From positions 142,299,858 through 142,363,857 of the forward strand of contig CM043949.1 of assembly GCA_014529385.2 (NCBI GenBank): a stretch of 64,000 nucleotides of DNA. Direction: 5' to 3'. This document shows positions 23,101-32,500 of the stretch, in pieces (position 1 is the first letter of the stretch; each line of letters begins with the position of its first letter). Origin of the DNA: Adiantum capillus-veneris. Lineage: Eukaryota; Streptophyta; Polypodiopsida; Polypodiales; Pteridaceae. Made by a program: the position numbers and the translations under genes. Under the pieces are notes generated by a model. The model was not told the origin of the DNA. It was given only the letters and a program-made list of their open reading frames with translations, and made no database searches.

Positions 23101-24039
23101 GTGGAAGCACAAAGTGTGGCAAAGGTAAATGAGAAGACAGTGAGCAAATTCGTCTACACTCACATTTGTTATAGATTTGGCACACCTTTGGAGATTGTTT
23201 CTGATAATGGTCCAGGGTTTAGAAAAGGATTGCTCACAGAAGTTTGTGAAGAGCTTCACATTCTACATCGTCATAGCACACCATACTACCCACAGTCAAA
23301 TGGCTTGGTGGAGAAGGCTAATGGTGTCATTGCAGGAATCATGAGAAAGATGGTGCAAAACAAGACAAAATTATGGAATGACTTCTTGGATGGTGCCTTG
23401 TGGGCATATCGAACCACATTTAGGGAAGCCACGGAGTTCACACCATTTCACTTGGTCTATGGTCAAGAGGCTTTGCAGCCTATCGAGCTCAACATTCCAA
23501 CAATGCGACTTCATGGCAAAGGAGCACAAGATGATCAAGAGGTATGGATGGATCGACTTCTTACGTTAGTGGAGCTTGAGTGGAAAAGAGAAGCAGCATA
23601 TGAGTGCTACAAGAGGAAAGCCACACAAGCAAAAGAAATGCACGACAAGAAACTGAAGGACAAAGGCATCAAGGAAGGAGAGCTTGTGCTAAGGTATGAC
23701 AATCGACTTGACAATCGTTTTGATGCCAAGTTTGAAACAAGATGGCAAGGGCCATACATAGTCAAGAAGGCTTTCAATTCAAGTTACTATCAGCTTATGG
23801 ACTTGAATGGTAAAGAGCACTCCAGGAAAGTAAACGGGTATCGCTTGAAGCCCTATTTGAGTCGCCTTCTACCAAAGGATCTACCAAAGATCTGTCCAAA
23901 GGCCGCTGTCTCATGTAAGTATTGCTACATGAAGCATGAGTGTAACTCCAGCCAAAATTCTGAGGGGCCAAACAATAAAGATCTTGTCAAGGACTCTGAA
24001 GCACTCTCTTTGGAAAAGATGCTCTATGATGGTCCATGA
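20113..24039 (+). CDS. pol: B1 Pol: protease end, RT, degenerate RNase H, second RNase H, integrase
   Basis: 1308 codons, uninterrupted. Protease active site appears as DGGA (residues ~8-11) instead of the usual D-S/T-G. RT spans ~256-430 with active-site FIDD near 395. The first RNase H (~520-640) has Ser and Ala where two catalytic Asp residues usually stand (FVSSSVG; ILTAEN), so it is probably inactive. A second RNase H (~685-815) keeps FDGAF, NNEAEYDTL, VKGDAL and NEDADLLA, the arrangement known for the Tat lineage. Integrase follows: HHCC ~903-945, D near 970 (WGIDAMG), D near 1031 (SDNGPGF), E near 1065 (LVEKANG), then a C-terminal GPY-type segment. No chromodomain. The ATG is internal; the real start and gag are deleted, so it is a truncated but enzymatically plausible polyprotein. 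Confidence 0.93.
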   Translation: MVRKGLVDGGAQICIMTEGLMQKLGMHIHETPEIRVKMANNSKARCVGICKNVFVEAFGIKKAVDFYVMSTKGNGYPFILGRPWLMRMRALQDWKSGKLICRNDNHKKVVFDMKEQRQEELHEESSQSETEEGWTDSTSEEESSSSITEEESSIEVMGVRFKPSNQETSCQGLEEVGPQENEGVQDEGMLEGMLSTTLTKDEREEFKCVLRKFPRLFAKDYTDVRGVDTVQHKIELKPEATPKAQKLRRLGVIKEQALLKEVRKLLAAGFIYPVENSEWVSPVVVTPKKNGKWRVCVDYRPLNEATKRDHFPLPFQDEILNEVAGHEKYTVCDGYLGYFQIGIALEDQLKTTFITPWGCYAFRVMPFGLTNAPATFQRFMNMVFQAFFGKSIRVFIDDFCIYSSKSLHLQRVEEGLKKLYDMGGQLNPDKCHIGEDEVILLGHKVSYKGIEVDPSKAKALIELPSPKNLKEVISFVQKVKYMSRFIHLASELLHPLQKLTQQVEFAWSDELEEYFCNIKVILSELPTLMPPCWEYTFFVSSSVGRETIGAVLLQQDPHSTRMRPIYFASRVMNALERDYTEAELMMLSLMFAVRKFRSYLLPKPFVILTAENLFPWVSSQMNLSTRISKWIMELQEFQYSFKVEDSVRAQLAWILTYRVHEKEIKVPEVKTLPLPPPKSIPNAFTLFFDGAFRRATGKAGGGLVLLNPSGEVVMKEKFNLPSSASNNEAEYDTLIHGLKMCIGQGIQRLMVKGDALLIVKQILGTWACKNERLRTKVHAIRRLFNQFEEVQLYHIPRKQNEDADLLAQQAVACVKKEVLVIMVAAAVKQPRYQGLESLAPIIGYILEGEFPPDFTKAQKRRLMKKASVYLFLEGSLYQRGRDQVCRRVPTIEEIPAILKGLHEEACGGHFAQELTVKKILLAGYVWPSLHVDVQHWCKSCHNCQINGNRRLVYGPRQIVLANGPFEKWGIDAMGPLPRTKNGKLYILVAVDYMTRWVEAQSVAKVNEKTVSKFVYTHICYRFGTPLEIVSDNGPGFRKGLLTEVCEELHILHRHSTPYYPQSNGLVEKANGVIAGIMRKMVQNKTKLWNDFLDGALWAYRTTFREATEFTPFHLVYGQEALQPIELNIPTMRLHGKGAQDDQEVWMDRLLTLVELEWKREAAYECYKRKATQAKEMHDKKLKDKGIKEGELVLRYDNRLDNRFDAKFETRWQGPYIVKKAFNSSYYQLMDLNGKEHSRKVNGYRLKPYLSRLLPKDLPKICPKAAVSCKYCYMKHECNSSQNSEGPNNKDLVKDSEALSLEKMLYDGP

Positions 24040-24052
24040 ATATACCATCATC

Positions 24053-24067
24053 CAGGGGGAGGGCTAA
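24053..24067 (+). promoter_or_regulatory. B1 polypurine tract
   Basis: ccagggggagggctaa directly before the LTR2 start TGATAGCC; repeated before LTR3 at 33684-33698. Confidence 0.9.
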
Positions 24068-25785
24068 TGATAGCCGTTTTTCGGCTCTTTGTAATTGCCA
24101 CAATGAGTTACCTCACCCTACCAAAATCACCCAAACACTGTGGCTATCCCTACCATTTCACTGTACATAGGCGTGCGTGAGTCACGGGACTTTTCCCATA
24201 TCTTCTTCAAAAACCCTCAATTAGCTAGTCATTGGGCTAGTTGAGCCAAAAAAAATAAAAATAAAAAAATAAAATAAAAAATATAAGTATATTATGGCCC
24301 ATGCATATGTAAATATTTCTTTGTATATAGGGCCTAAATAAAAGATTTTTTCATAATTATTTTGGTATTTATTTAAATATTTCTACCTAGGTGTGTGTTA
24401 TTTATGCTTTGTACATTGCCTCACCATTACCACAATTTTTTCTTACCATTTTTCATACTCTTTATTCCATATAGAAATATTTTCATGTAAGCTTCTCTTA
24501 TATTTTGTGTAACTCCATCCCAACAAAAATCCAAAAAAACTAGTTCTATTTATGTGTATATTTTTTTCACTATTGTGATTTTTTCCTTCCTACATATATT
24601 CTCTATTACTCTCATAAATTAGACCACCAAAAATATTCATCTTTTTATGGTAGACTTATAATGAGAGAGATTTATTTTGACCCCTTTATATTTTTCCACC
24701 TATATTATTTATATTTGACATGTACATATTTTTTAGACCCCTCAATATTTGATTTTCTTAGTTGTACTATTCACTTATATCCTAATCTCAACAATATCTT
24801 CAATTATAGACCTACCAAATAAGGTCAAGGGTAGGTGGCATGCATACATGCACTATGGAGGGCTCACTCTTGGAGGTATTCAAAAGAATCATCCAAAGAA
24901 GGACCCCACAAGGACCTTGCAGTGGAAAAAAACGGTCGGTTTTGCTGAATTTTTAAATCTCACTTGCTCTCCGAATTTGAAAAGGTGATACAAATAAAAG
25001 TTGTAGCTCGTGGGCTGAACTTTTGCCTCAAATTTTTTCATATTTTTTTGAGCTACGAGCTGTGAGCTATGATTTTTTTAGTGGACCCCAGTTTTCCCAT
25101 GCTATGCAGCCACACTCTCTCTTCCACTTTATCATTTTCCTCTTTCACACACACTTCTCCACTCATCATCCCCATCTTTCTCACCACTCCTCTCTGCACA
25201 CTACTCACCTTCTCCTCAACCTTGAAGAATAAGAGAAACCATGGTGAACTCATACCTCCCACACACAATTCCATTCAAAAATTGACCACCTAGTCTCATT
25301 TTTCCTCCTCCAATTTACCCATATCTATAAAAAAACCACAAAATTCATCCTCTTCTCTTAAAAGACAGCATCATGGTGGTTGATTACTCAGCTTCAATTA
25401 CCTTGTCTCTCAAGGAAGGTCAAGAGTGGAGAAAAAATGTACCGTCAAAGCTAGTGGACCGTCAACAAGCGTCAAAATCGGCCCTACTCAAGACACTTGG
25501 AGCATCAACCTTGTAAGAAAGCCACCTTTTCTTACCTCTTAAGAGTTTTTTTCTTCCTTATTTGTATCCTACATGGATACTCCCATTGTAAATATCCAAT
25601 TCCATTTGTAAATTAATACTAACTCTACTAACACTAACCCACTATGAAAAGTCCTATCACCTCCATTTCTCTCCTCTCTCTTTCCTCACCAACTTCTTGA
25701 TAATTCCAAGCAAAAGAAATTAGATAAATTGCTGAAAATCTAACCCAACCATGGTTAGAGGAGTAACCCTAGCCTTCAAAATTGC

Positions 25786-25794
25786 TATAAAAGG
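25786..25794 (+). promoter_or_regulatory. TATA box of LTR2
   Basis: TATAAAAGG, conserved in LTR3 at 35370-35378. Transcription of B2 would start about 30 bases downstream. Confidence 0.7.
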
Positions 25795-26449
25795 AGGGTG
25801 TAGCTAGCACAAAGGGGGAGCCATAAGCAAGAGCACTATGCTATAGCTTGAGAAGCCAAGCTCAACCTCTCTAGAAGGAGCTCTTGAGTGGAAGCTCATT
25901 GTCTTATGCATGTGCATGTGTTGTAATAGGGGATTAGCAAGGGAACTCTATGCCATTGTAAGAGAGAGAGTGATCATTCAATTGAGAGTAGGAAATCTAT
26001 CATTTCTCCTACTAGTGTAAGCCCAACATTTGCTGAATCAAGGAGGGTGGATTTGGACTAAGCTTGGATATTTTGTCTCCCTTCCAACGTGAAGTAATGG
26101 ACAACAATGATGCGTAAGTGTCTTGGTGTTTTTTGTTAAGTTCTTGATAGCTTGTTCTCTGGTGTTGTCATCAACCTAGCCATAAATCCCACATACTGTA
26201 AGAGGGCGACAGGGTGGAGAGGACTCCCCTGGCTTTAAGACAGTGATTGGGGTGGCTTTTCTTGTGATGTGTTGTGGTGAAATTTACGCAAGCTATGTTG
26301 AACAGATACTAATTTCACTTTGATTTGTCATGACAGATTTGTAAGAAGGTATTAATGCAACAAGCACCCCCTCCCCTTTCTCTCTCTTTCTTAAATATAT
26401 AGTTGTGTTTGCTTGATCATTGCCGATACGTTTCAAAGCAGCCCGAGCA

Positions 26450-26452
<3 letters not shown>

Positions 26453-26494
<42 letters not shown>
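26453..26494. repeat. (TC)n in LTR2
   Basis: Perfect TC run. LTR3 has a longer one (about 36029-36090), so its length is the most variable part of the LTR. Confidence 0.95.
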
Positions 26495-26497
<3 letters not shown>

Positions 26498-26759
26498 TTT
26501 TAGGGTGTGAGAGTATTCCATTGGTGTTAGGGTTAGTGTAAATTCCTTGCTTGTTTGTGGGTTGCTCTAACGATTCTCCTCTTTTGCGTCCTAGTTCGCT
26601 CTTAAACTAGGTGGTGCCCCTTGTGTAGTTGGGATTTGGCTGTGGGTTTGTTGTTTTGGTTTGTGTTGTGTTGTGCCCCAGCCCCATTGAGCAGCACGGG
26701 AGCCTTGAAGGGTGTCTAGAGGCCACTCTTCTTGTTGCCCTCCCCGGACCGCCTCAAAT

Positions 26760-26769
26760 TGGTGCCCCC
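26760..26769 (+). promoter_or_regulatory. Candidate primer-binding site of B2
   Basis: TGGTGCCCCC sits three bases after the proposed LTR2 end. The same ten bases occur at the equivalent place in the left-edge LTR (40-49, minus) and near 44127 in the gag-only remnant. I cannot name the matching tRNA from memory. Confidence 0.5.
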
Positions 26770-27258
26770 ACGGAGGACAGGCTTGTGTATGTTTTGTGAA
26801 GGCTCAACCTTTAGCATAATCAAGTAGCTTGCATGAATCACGAGAATTTGTATGATCCCTTCATTCCATTGCAAGGCAAAAGGTACACATAATTGTTAGT
26901 ACTAAGTTGCAATTTCAACGTGTCATTCGTAGAATTTTAGGTCCTCTTAGGTTGGCCGAGATAAACGCTTCAGTAAATCCTTTTATTTTGCCTCTCATTA
27001 GGTACGACCTTAGTTTGGACGTCTATATTTTTGTTTTGTTTTAAGCATTAGGACATGCATAGGCCATGGATAATGGCCCAGGAATAGAGGTTTTTCCCTT
27101 TCATTTTACTCCACACATTAGAATAAACGTTGCAATTAGTAGAAAGATCCATTTTCAACAACGAATGGTGTTCATGTTTGGTGCCCAAAGAGCAGGAGAA
27201 ATTCTTGCATCACCAAACCCTGTCATTCTACCTCTCATCAACTACCACACTTCTTTTG
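26770..27258 (+). other. B2 leader upstream of the pre-gag ORFs
   Basis: About 490 bp with no gene recognised. It probably is untranslated leader. A splice-acceptor-like tgtgtgcag occurs later, at 27384-27392, inside the next frame. Confidence 0.55.
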
Positions 27259-27860
27259 ATGTACATGTGTTCATTTTATTTTAAAATGAAGTGCAGCCGG
27301 CAAAATAGTGTGTATGTTTGTTTTTTCTTTGTCCAAGTTGTTACAAGAAACAAAAAAACGATCATTTGTTCTAACTGGGAATGTGTGTGCAGTGAAAGTT
27401 CAATCCTTAGAGATCTAGCTCTATTACCAATTGAGTTGCAGGAGCAAGTAGTAAGGCGTCTCCCTCATAACAAGAGGGTGGTGAAGTTAAGACGGAAGGT
27501 CCTACGCGTGGATTCCATTTTCCTCTTGTTGTTGGGCACTAAGGAAGACCGCGCATTCATCCAACTAGTGTGTGCCCTAAGATTGGTAAATAGAGTGAAA
27601 TTTGGCGTTTGGCGAGTGCATTTCACCATTGAGGAAGACTCTTCAGGAAACTTGCGGCCAGAGTTCATGCTTCATAGACTCACATTTGGTGAATTTTTCC
27701 CTCATTTGCGTCTTATTAATAGTCTTCCTTTCGCTTTCAACAAAGGAGATAGGGAGCTATTCAGAGCTTGTCTTAATAAAGAGAGCATAGAGAAGATTGC
27801 AAATTTGTATAAATTCTCATCCTTCTCTACTTTCTATGACACTTTGTTCATAGAGACATT
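27259..27860 (+). CDS. B2 pre-gag ORF, first repeat (unknown function)
   Basis: Open frame upstream of gag ending at TAA 27862-27864. It opens from 27130; the first ATGs are at 27259, 27265 and 27286, so the start is uncertain. The C-terminal ~120 residues are homologous to the next ORF: LQEQVVRRLPH, FIQLVCAL and HRLTFGEFFPHLRLINSLPF align with VLYEIVRRLPH, FIQTACAL and YRLSFEEFQPFLELINSLPF. No family is recognised; the LPIELQEQVVRRLP start loosely resembles an F-box opening, a weak impression only. Its place between primer site and gag recalls the extra ORF of some Tat/Ogre elements. A GT at 27861 could be a splice donor. Confidence 0.6.
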
Positions 27861-27918
27861 GTAAATCTCTTTATGCTTTTGAATGATTTAACCATAATCC
27901 TAAGGAGTTTTTGTCCAG
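27861..27918 (+). other. Candidate 58-nt intron between the two pre-gag repeats
   Basis: Begins GTAAAT and ends TTTTTGTCCAG, is AT-rich, and contains the stop codon of the first repeat. Removing it joins codon 27859-27860 to 27919 and puts both repeats in one frame. 58 nt is short for a plant intron, so this is a prediction. Confidence 0.45.
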
Positions 27919-28369
27919 GAATTTTGTAGCACAAGTGGAGTCTTTAAATCTTGCAAACTTGATTGGACTTGATGAGGATGTTCTTTATGAAATTGTGAGA
28001 AGGTTGCCTCACTCCGACTGTGTGGAACTCGAAGGAAAGGAGCTCCTAGTCAATTGCTACTTTCTCACGGCCTTCGACGAGCATGAAGATCTAGTTTTTA
28101 TACAAACCGCTTGTGCGTTGGGAATTGTAGAGCAAGTGCAATTTATCACTTGGGACGTGGTTGCTCTTTTGGATCCAGAAAATGAAGTTCTAGAGATTTC
28201 TGTTTATCGCCTTAGCTTTGAAGAATTTCAACCCTTCTTAGAGCTCATCAATAGTCTACCTTTTTGTTTTGATCAAACAAATCGAGACCTTATTGAAGCT
28301 TGGATAGCTGAAGAAGAAAACCTAGAGTGGTATTTTCTCACTTCTTCATTTGCAGGCGAGTGGTTCTAA
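27919..28369 (+). CDS. B2 pre-gag ORF, second repeat (unknown function)
   Basis: About 150 codons, open from 27884 with no ATG anywhere in the frame, ending at TAA 28367. Lack of a start codon fits an exon joined to the first repeat, or translation by another route. It is a diverged tandem copy of the first repeat (VRRLPH, IQTACAL, LINSLPF blocks), acidic (many Asp/Glu), with no zinc finger, signal peptide or membrane segment. It has the same frame as gag at 28418, but three stops lie between. Close homology of two adjacent domains points to an internal duplication followed by long divergence. Confidence 0.6.
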
Positions 28370-28417
28370 ATCTCTATTGTATCCTTATTGTAACTCGTGT
28401 TGTAATCTTTCATAATA

Positions 28418-29584
28418 ATGGAGAGCCAACGCCAAATGTCTGGATATCCTCTTTTCTTTGGAGAGCCTGGAGAGGATGCAGAATTATTTTTAGCAAATTT
28501 CAAGATGTCTTGCCGTATCAAGAGGATAGTAACCGATCAAGAACGTGTAGAAATGTTTGAGGTGGTCCTTAGGAAAGATGCTAGTACTTGGTTTGACTCT
28601 TTGCCTGAGGAAGTTAAGGGGAATTACACAGAAGTTTTGAATCGTTTTAAGAGATACTTCTTTGATCCCCAAAACACTCAAAAACTATGGCAAGACATTG
28701 TTTCTCATAAGCAAAAAGACTTAGATGACTACTACTTGTACAAGCAAGAGTTTCTACGTCTTTGGGCTCTATGGATACGAAATGTTGCTAACCCTGGTGA
28801 TGGTGCAGAATTTTTAAAGAAGGAGAGGTTCATAGCCGAACTCTTTCCTGACCTTAAGGTAAAAGTTGAGGCGGGTGCACCTGCTACTTTTGATGCAGCG
28901 GAAACTAGGGCTGCTGAGAAGTATAGGAAACTCAAGTGCTTAAGGGGAGAGGTTCCAATAGAAGTTCTTAGACCCAAAGGTAAGTCACAAGCATCAACAT
29001 CTAGGGAGCTTCCTGATGTAACGGATGAAGTGATTGAGAAGCTAAATGAATCTTTAAGCAGCCTGTCAATTCACCTTGCACAAGCTGTAGGTCCAAAGGG
29101 ACAAGCAAAGAAGTCTGAAGAGAGAGAGCCACGAACTAGGAGAGTCTTGCAATGTTGGAATTGTGGAGAGTCTGGACATGGGATGTATAATTGTCCTTGG
29201 CCCCGTGGAGAGCCAGGGAGACCTAACTTGAATTACCCAGTGATGAATGCAGGAGAAGGAGCTGGTCAACAACCAAGGCTTCTACAAAGGCCAAATGGAC
29301 CAAGACCACCTCCACAAGGGGTAGAAGGAGTTCCACCTTTGCCAGATCCAAATGTGCATGTGGTAGAGGTGACAAATTCAAATGAGTTTGACATGGAAGC
29401 CAATGGCATTAAGCGTGGCCGAGGAAAAGGTAAAGAGAAAGAGGGTGTCCATCACAGAGTGACCATGGACAAGGCAAGAAGGCAAAGGAGACCAAGGAAG
29501 CTAAGAGGACTCGACGTCGTATCAATCTCCAAGACTTCCCTCTTGGACATGGTATGGCTCCGTACAACTTGTTGGAAGACATGA
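28418..29584 (+). CDS. gag: B2 Gag
   Basis: 388 codons from ATG. The N-terminal half is a Retrotrans_gag-type capsid region (FFGEPGEDAELFLANF; AEKYRKLKC near residue 175) that would form the particle. A CCHC knuckle, CWNCGESGHGMYNC, sits near residues 246-259, followed by a proline-rich stretch and a basic tail. The last 50 codons overlap an open frame shifted by -1 (open from 29434) that continues into protease and RT, so Pol would be made by frameshifting, or a small indel separates the genes. B1 lacks this gene altogether. Confidence 0.9.
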   Translation: MESQRQMSGYPLFFGEPGEDAELFLANFKMSCRIKRIVTDQERVEMFEVVLRKDASTWFDSLPEEVKGNYTEVLNRFKRYFFDPQNTQKLWQDIVSHKQKDLDDYYLYKQEFLRLWALWIRNVANPGDGAEFLKKERFIAELFPDLKVKVEAGAPATFDAAETRAAEKYRKLKCLRGEVPIEVLRPKGKSQASTSRELPDVTDEVIEKLNESLSSLSIHLAQAVGPKGQAKKSEEREPRTRRVLQCWNCGESGHGMYNCPWPRGEPGRPNLNYPVMNAGEGAGQQPRLLQRPNGPRPPPQGVEGVPPLPDPNVHVVEVTNSNEFDMEANGIKRGRGKGKEKEGVHHRVTMDKARRQRRPRKLRGLDVVSISKTSLLDMVWLRTTCWKT

Positions 29585-32500
29585 GAGGTAAGGGTCCTGA
29601 TATTTCATGGCCTCAATTTCTTGCATTATGTCCACAAGTTAGGAGGGATTTAACAAGGGCAGTTAGCACTAGGAGAAAGGTAAAAGAGAGTGTGCCTGTT
29701 GTAAAAATTGCACAAGCTGAAATGAATGAGGACATTACACCGGTGCTAGACTGTTACATCAAAGGGAGATTGGTTAGGAAAGGTCTAGTGGATGGGGGTG
29801 CACAAATTTGCATCATGACAGAGGGACTCATGCAAAAACTAGGCATGCACATCCATGAGACACCTGAAATTAGGGTCAAGATGGCAAACAATAGCAAGGC
29901 TAGGTGCGTAGGCATTTGTAAAAATGTTTTTGTGGAGGCCTTTGGCATTAAGAAGGCAGTGGATTTCTATGTCATGTCTACCAAGGGAAATGGTTACCCA
30001 TTTATCCTAGGAAGACCATGGCTAATGAAAATGCGAGCTTTGCAGGATTGGGAGAGTGGAAAGCTAATTTGCAGGAATGACAATCACAAGAAGGTTGTCT
30101 TTGACATGAAGGAGCAACGCCAAGAGGAGCTCCATGAAGAATCATCTCAAAGTGAGACGGAAGAAGGTTGGACCGATAGCACTTCAGAAGAAGAAAGTAG
30201 CGGCAGCATTACTGAAGAGGAGTCTTCCATCGAAGTCATGGGGGTAAGGTTTAAGCCAAGCAACCAAGAGACCTCTTGTCAAGGCTTGGAGGAGGTAGGT
30301 CCTCAAGAGAACGAAGGTGTTCAAGATGAAGGGATGCTGGAAGGTATGCTATCAACAACACTTACAAAGGATGAAAGAGAGGAGTTCAAATGTGTGCTAA
30401 GGAAGTTTCCTAGGCTTTTTGCTAAAGACTACACCGATGTGCGTGGAGTAGATACTGTTCAACACAAAATTGAGTTGAAGCCAGAGGCCACACCTAAGGC
30501 TCAGAAGCTACGAAGGCTAGGAGTCATCAAGGAGCAGGCTTTACTCAAGGAGGTAAGAAAGCTTCTAGCAGCAGGTTTCATTTATCCAGTGGAGAATTCA
30601 GAGTGGGTCTCTCCCGTTGTTGTCACTCCTAAGAAAAACGGAAAGTGGAGGGTGTGTGTGGATTACCGTCCACTCAATGAGGCAACAAAAAGAGATCACT
30701 TTCCCCTCCCATTTCAGGATGAGATACTAAATGAGGTAGCTGGTCATGAGAAGTACACTGTGTGTGATGGAGGTTACTTTCAAATAGGGATTGCATTGGA
30801 GGATCAATTGAAAACAACCTTTATCACTCCTTGGGGTTGTTATGCTTTTAGAGTCATGCCATTTGGTCTGACAAATGCTCCTGCAACATTCCAACGTTTC
30901 ATGAACATGGTGTTTCAAGCATTCTTTGGAAAGTCAATTAGGGTGTTCATTGATGATTTCTGTATTTATAGCTCAAAATCATTGCATCTACAAGGGTAGA
31001 AGAAGGTTTAAAGAAGCTCTACGACATGGGAGGTCAACTCAACCCCGACAAGTGCCACATAGGTGAGGATGAAGTGATCTTGCTCGGTCACAAGTTTCTT
31101 ATAAAGGCATTGAGGTGGATCCTTCAAAGGCAAAGGCTCTTATTGAGCTACCCTCACCCAAGATCTTAAGAGGTCATCATTCATTCAAAAAGTGAAGTAT
31201 ATGTCACGCTTTCATTCACTTAGCTTCGGAGTTGCTTCATCCTTTGCAAAAGTTGACACAACAAGTAGAATTTGCATGGTCTGATGAGCTTGAAGAGTAT
31301 TTTTGTAACATTAAAGTCATTTTGTCAGAGCTACCAACACTCATGCCTCCTTGTTGGGAGTACACATTCTTTGTTAGCTCTAGTGTTGGAAGGGAAACAA
31401 TTGGTGCTGTGTTGCTACAACAAGATCCCCACAGTACAAGGATGCGACCCATCTACTTTGCTAGTAGGGTCATGAATGCTTTGGAGAGAGACTACACAGA
31501 AGCAGAACTCATGATGCTTTCTCTCATGTTTGCGGTGAGAAAGTTTAGATCCTACCTGCTACCAAAACCTTTTGTAATTCTCACTGCAGAGAATTTGTTC
31601 CCTTGGGTGTCATCTCAAATGAATCTTAGTACTAGGATCTCAAAGTGGATTATGGAGTTGCAAGAGTTTCAATACTCTTTCAAGGTAGAAGATAGTGTGC
31701 GTGCACAATTGGCAGGGATTCTCACTTATAGGGTGCATGAAAGGAGATTAAGGTGCCTGAAGTAAAGACCCTACCATTGCCACCACCAAAAAGTATTCCT
31801 AATGCTTTTACCTTGTTCTTTGATGGAGCTTTTCGTCGAGCCACAGGAAAAGCAGGGGGAGGGCTAGTGTTGCTCAACCCAAGTGGAGAGGTGGTCATGA
31901 AAGAGAAGTTCAATCTACCAAGTTCAGCTAGCAACAATGAAGCAGAATACGACACACTACTTCATGGTTTGAAGATGTGCATTGGCCAAGGGATACAACG
32001 TCTCATGGTAAAGGGAGATGCTTCTCATTGTTTAAACAGATTTTAGGCATTTGGGCATGCAAGAATGAAAGCTTAGGACAAAGTTCATGCCATTCGTAGA
32101 TGTTTAATCAATTTGAAGAAGTGCAACTATATCATATTCCTAGGAAACAAAATGAAGATGCTGATTTACTTGCACAACAAGCCGTTGCATGTGTAAAGAA
32201 AGAAGTGCAGGTCATCATGGTGGGGCTGCTGTGAAGCAACCGAGATACCAGGGATTGGAGTCATTGGCTCCCATCATTGCTACATTTTGGAGGGTGAGTT
32301 TCCACCAGACTTCAAAAGAAGCTCAGAAGAGGAGACTCATGAAGAAGGCAAGTTATATCTCTTCCTAGAAGGCTCCCTCTATCAAAGAGGGAAGGATCAA
32401 GTGTGCAGAAGAGTACCAACTATCGAGGAAATTCCAGCCATTCTAAAAGGTTTGCATGAAGAAGGCATGTGGTGGTCATTTTGCCCAAGAATTAACTGTG

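Larger units (their letters stand above)
19560..26756 (+). mobile_element. Tat-like element B1 (5'-deleted), sharing LTR2 with B2
   Basis: Order: LTR1 remnant (19560-20101), pol from inside the protease (20102-24039), polypurine tract, LTR2 (24068-26756). LTR1 matches the first ~540 bp of LTR2, and the pol matches B2 from 29759 almost base for base. The junction near 20100 joins LTR to pol, removing the rest of the LTR, leader, pre-gag ORFs, gag and the protease start (about 5.1 kb, using LTR2 and B2 as the model). The base before LTR1 ends gctac, but no matching target duplication can be tested because LTR3 is truncated. Confidence 0.9.
24068..26756 (+). repeat. LTR2, shared by B1 and B2
   Basis: Starts TGATAGCC. 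The proposed end is ...CCGCCTCA, just before the candidate primer site TGGTGCCCCC, giving 2689 bp. The start is certain from three copies. The end is inferred, because LTR1 and LTR3 are both truncated; the inverted copy at window position ~54 supports it. Contains a TATA box and a (TC)n run. Confidence 0.75.

Noticed and set aside
21591-23259. Minus-strand frames of 60-135 codons inside B1 pol
   Set aside because: Antisense shadows of a 1308-codon frame; the same shadows appear in B2.
20113-24039. Endogenous pararetrovirus
   Set aside because: Integrase with HHCC and DDE residues, a polypurine tract and LTRs show an LTR retrotransposon; no movement-protein-like frame is seen.
27130-28369. 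Captured host F-box gene upstream of gag
   Set aside because: Only a short LPxELxxxxxRLP resemblance; no Kelch, LRR or FBD part. Kept as unknown.
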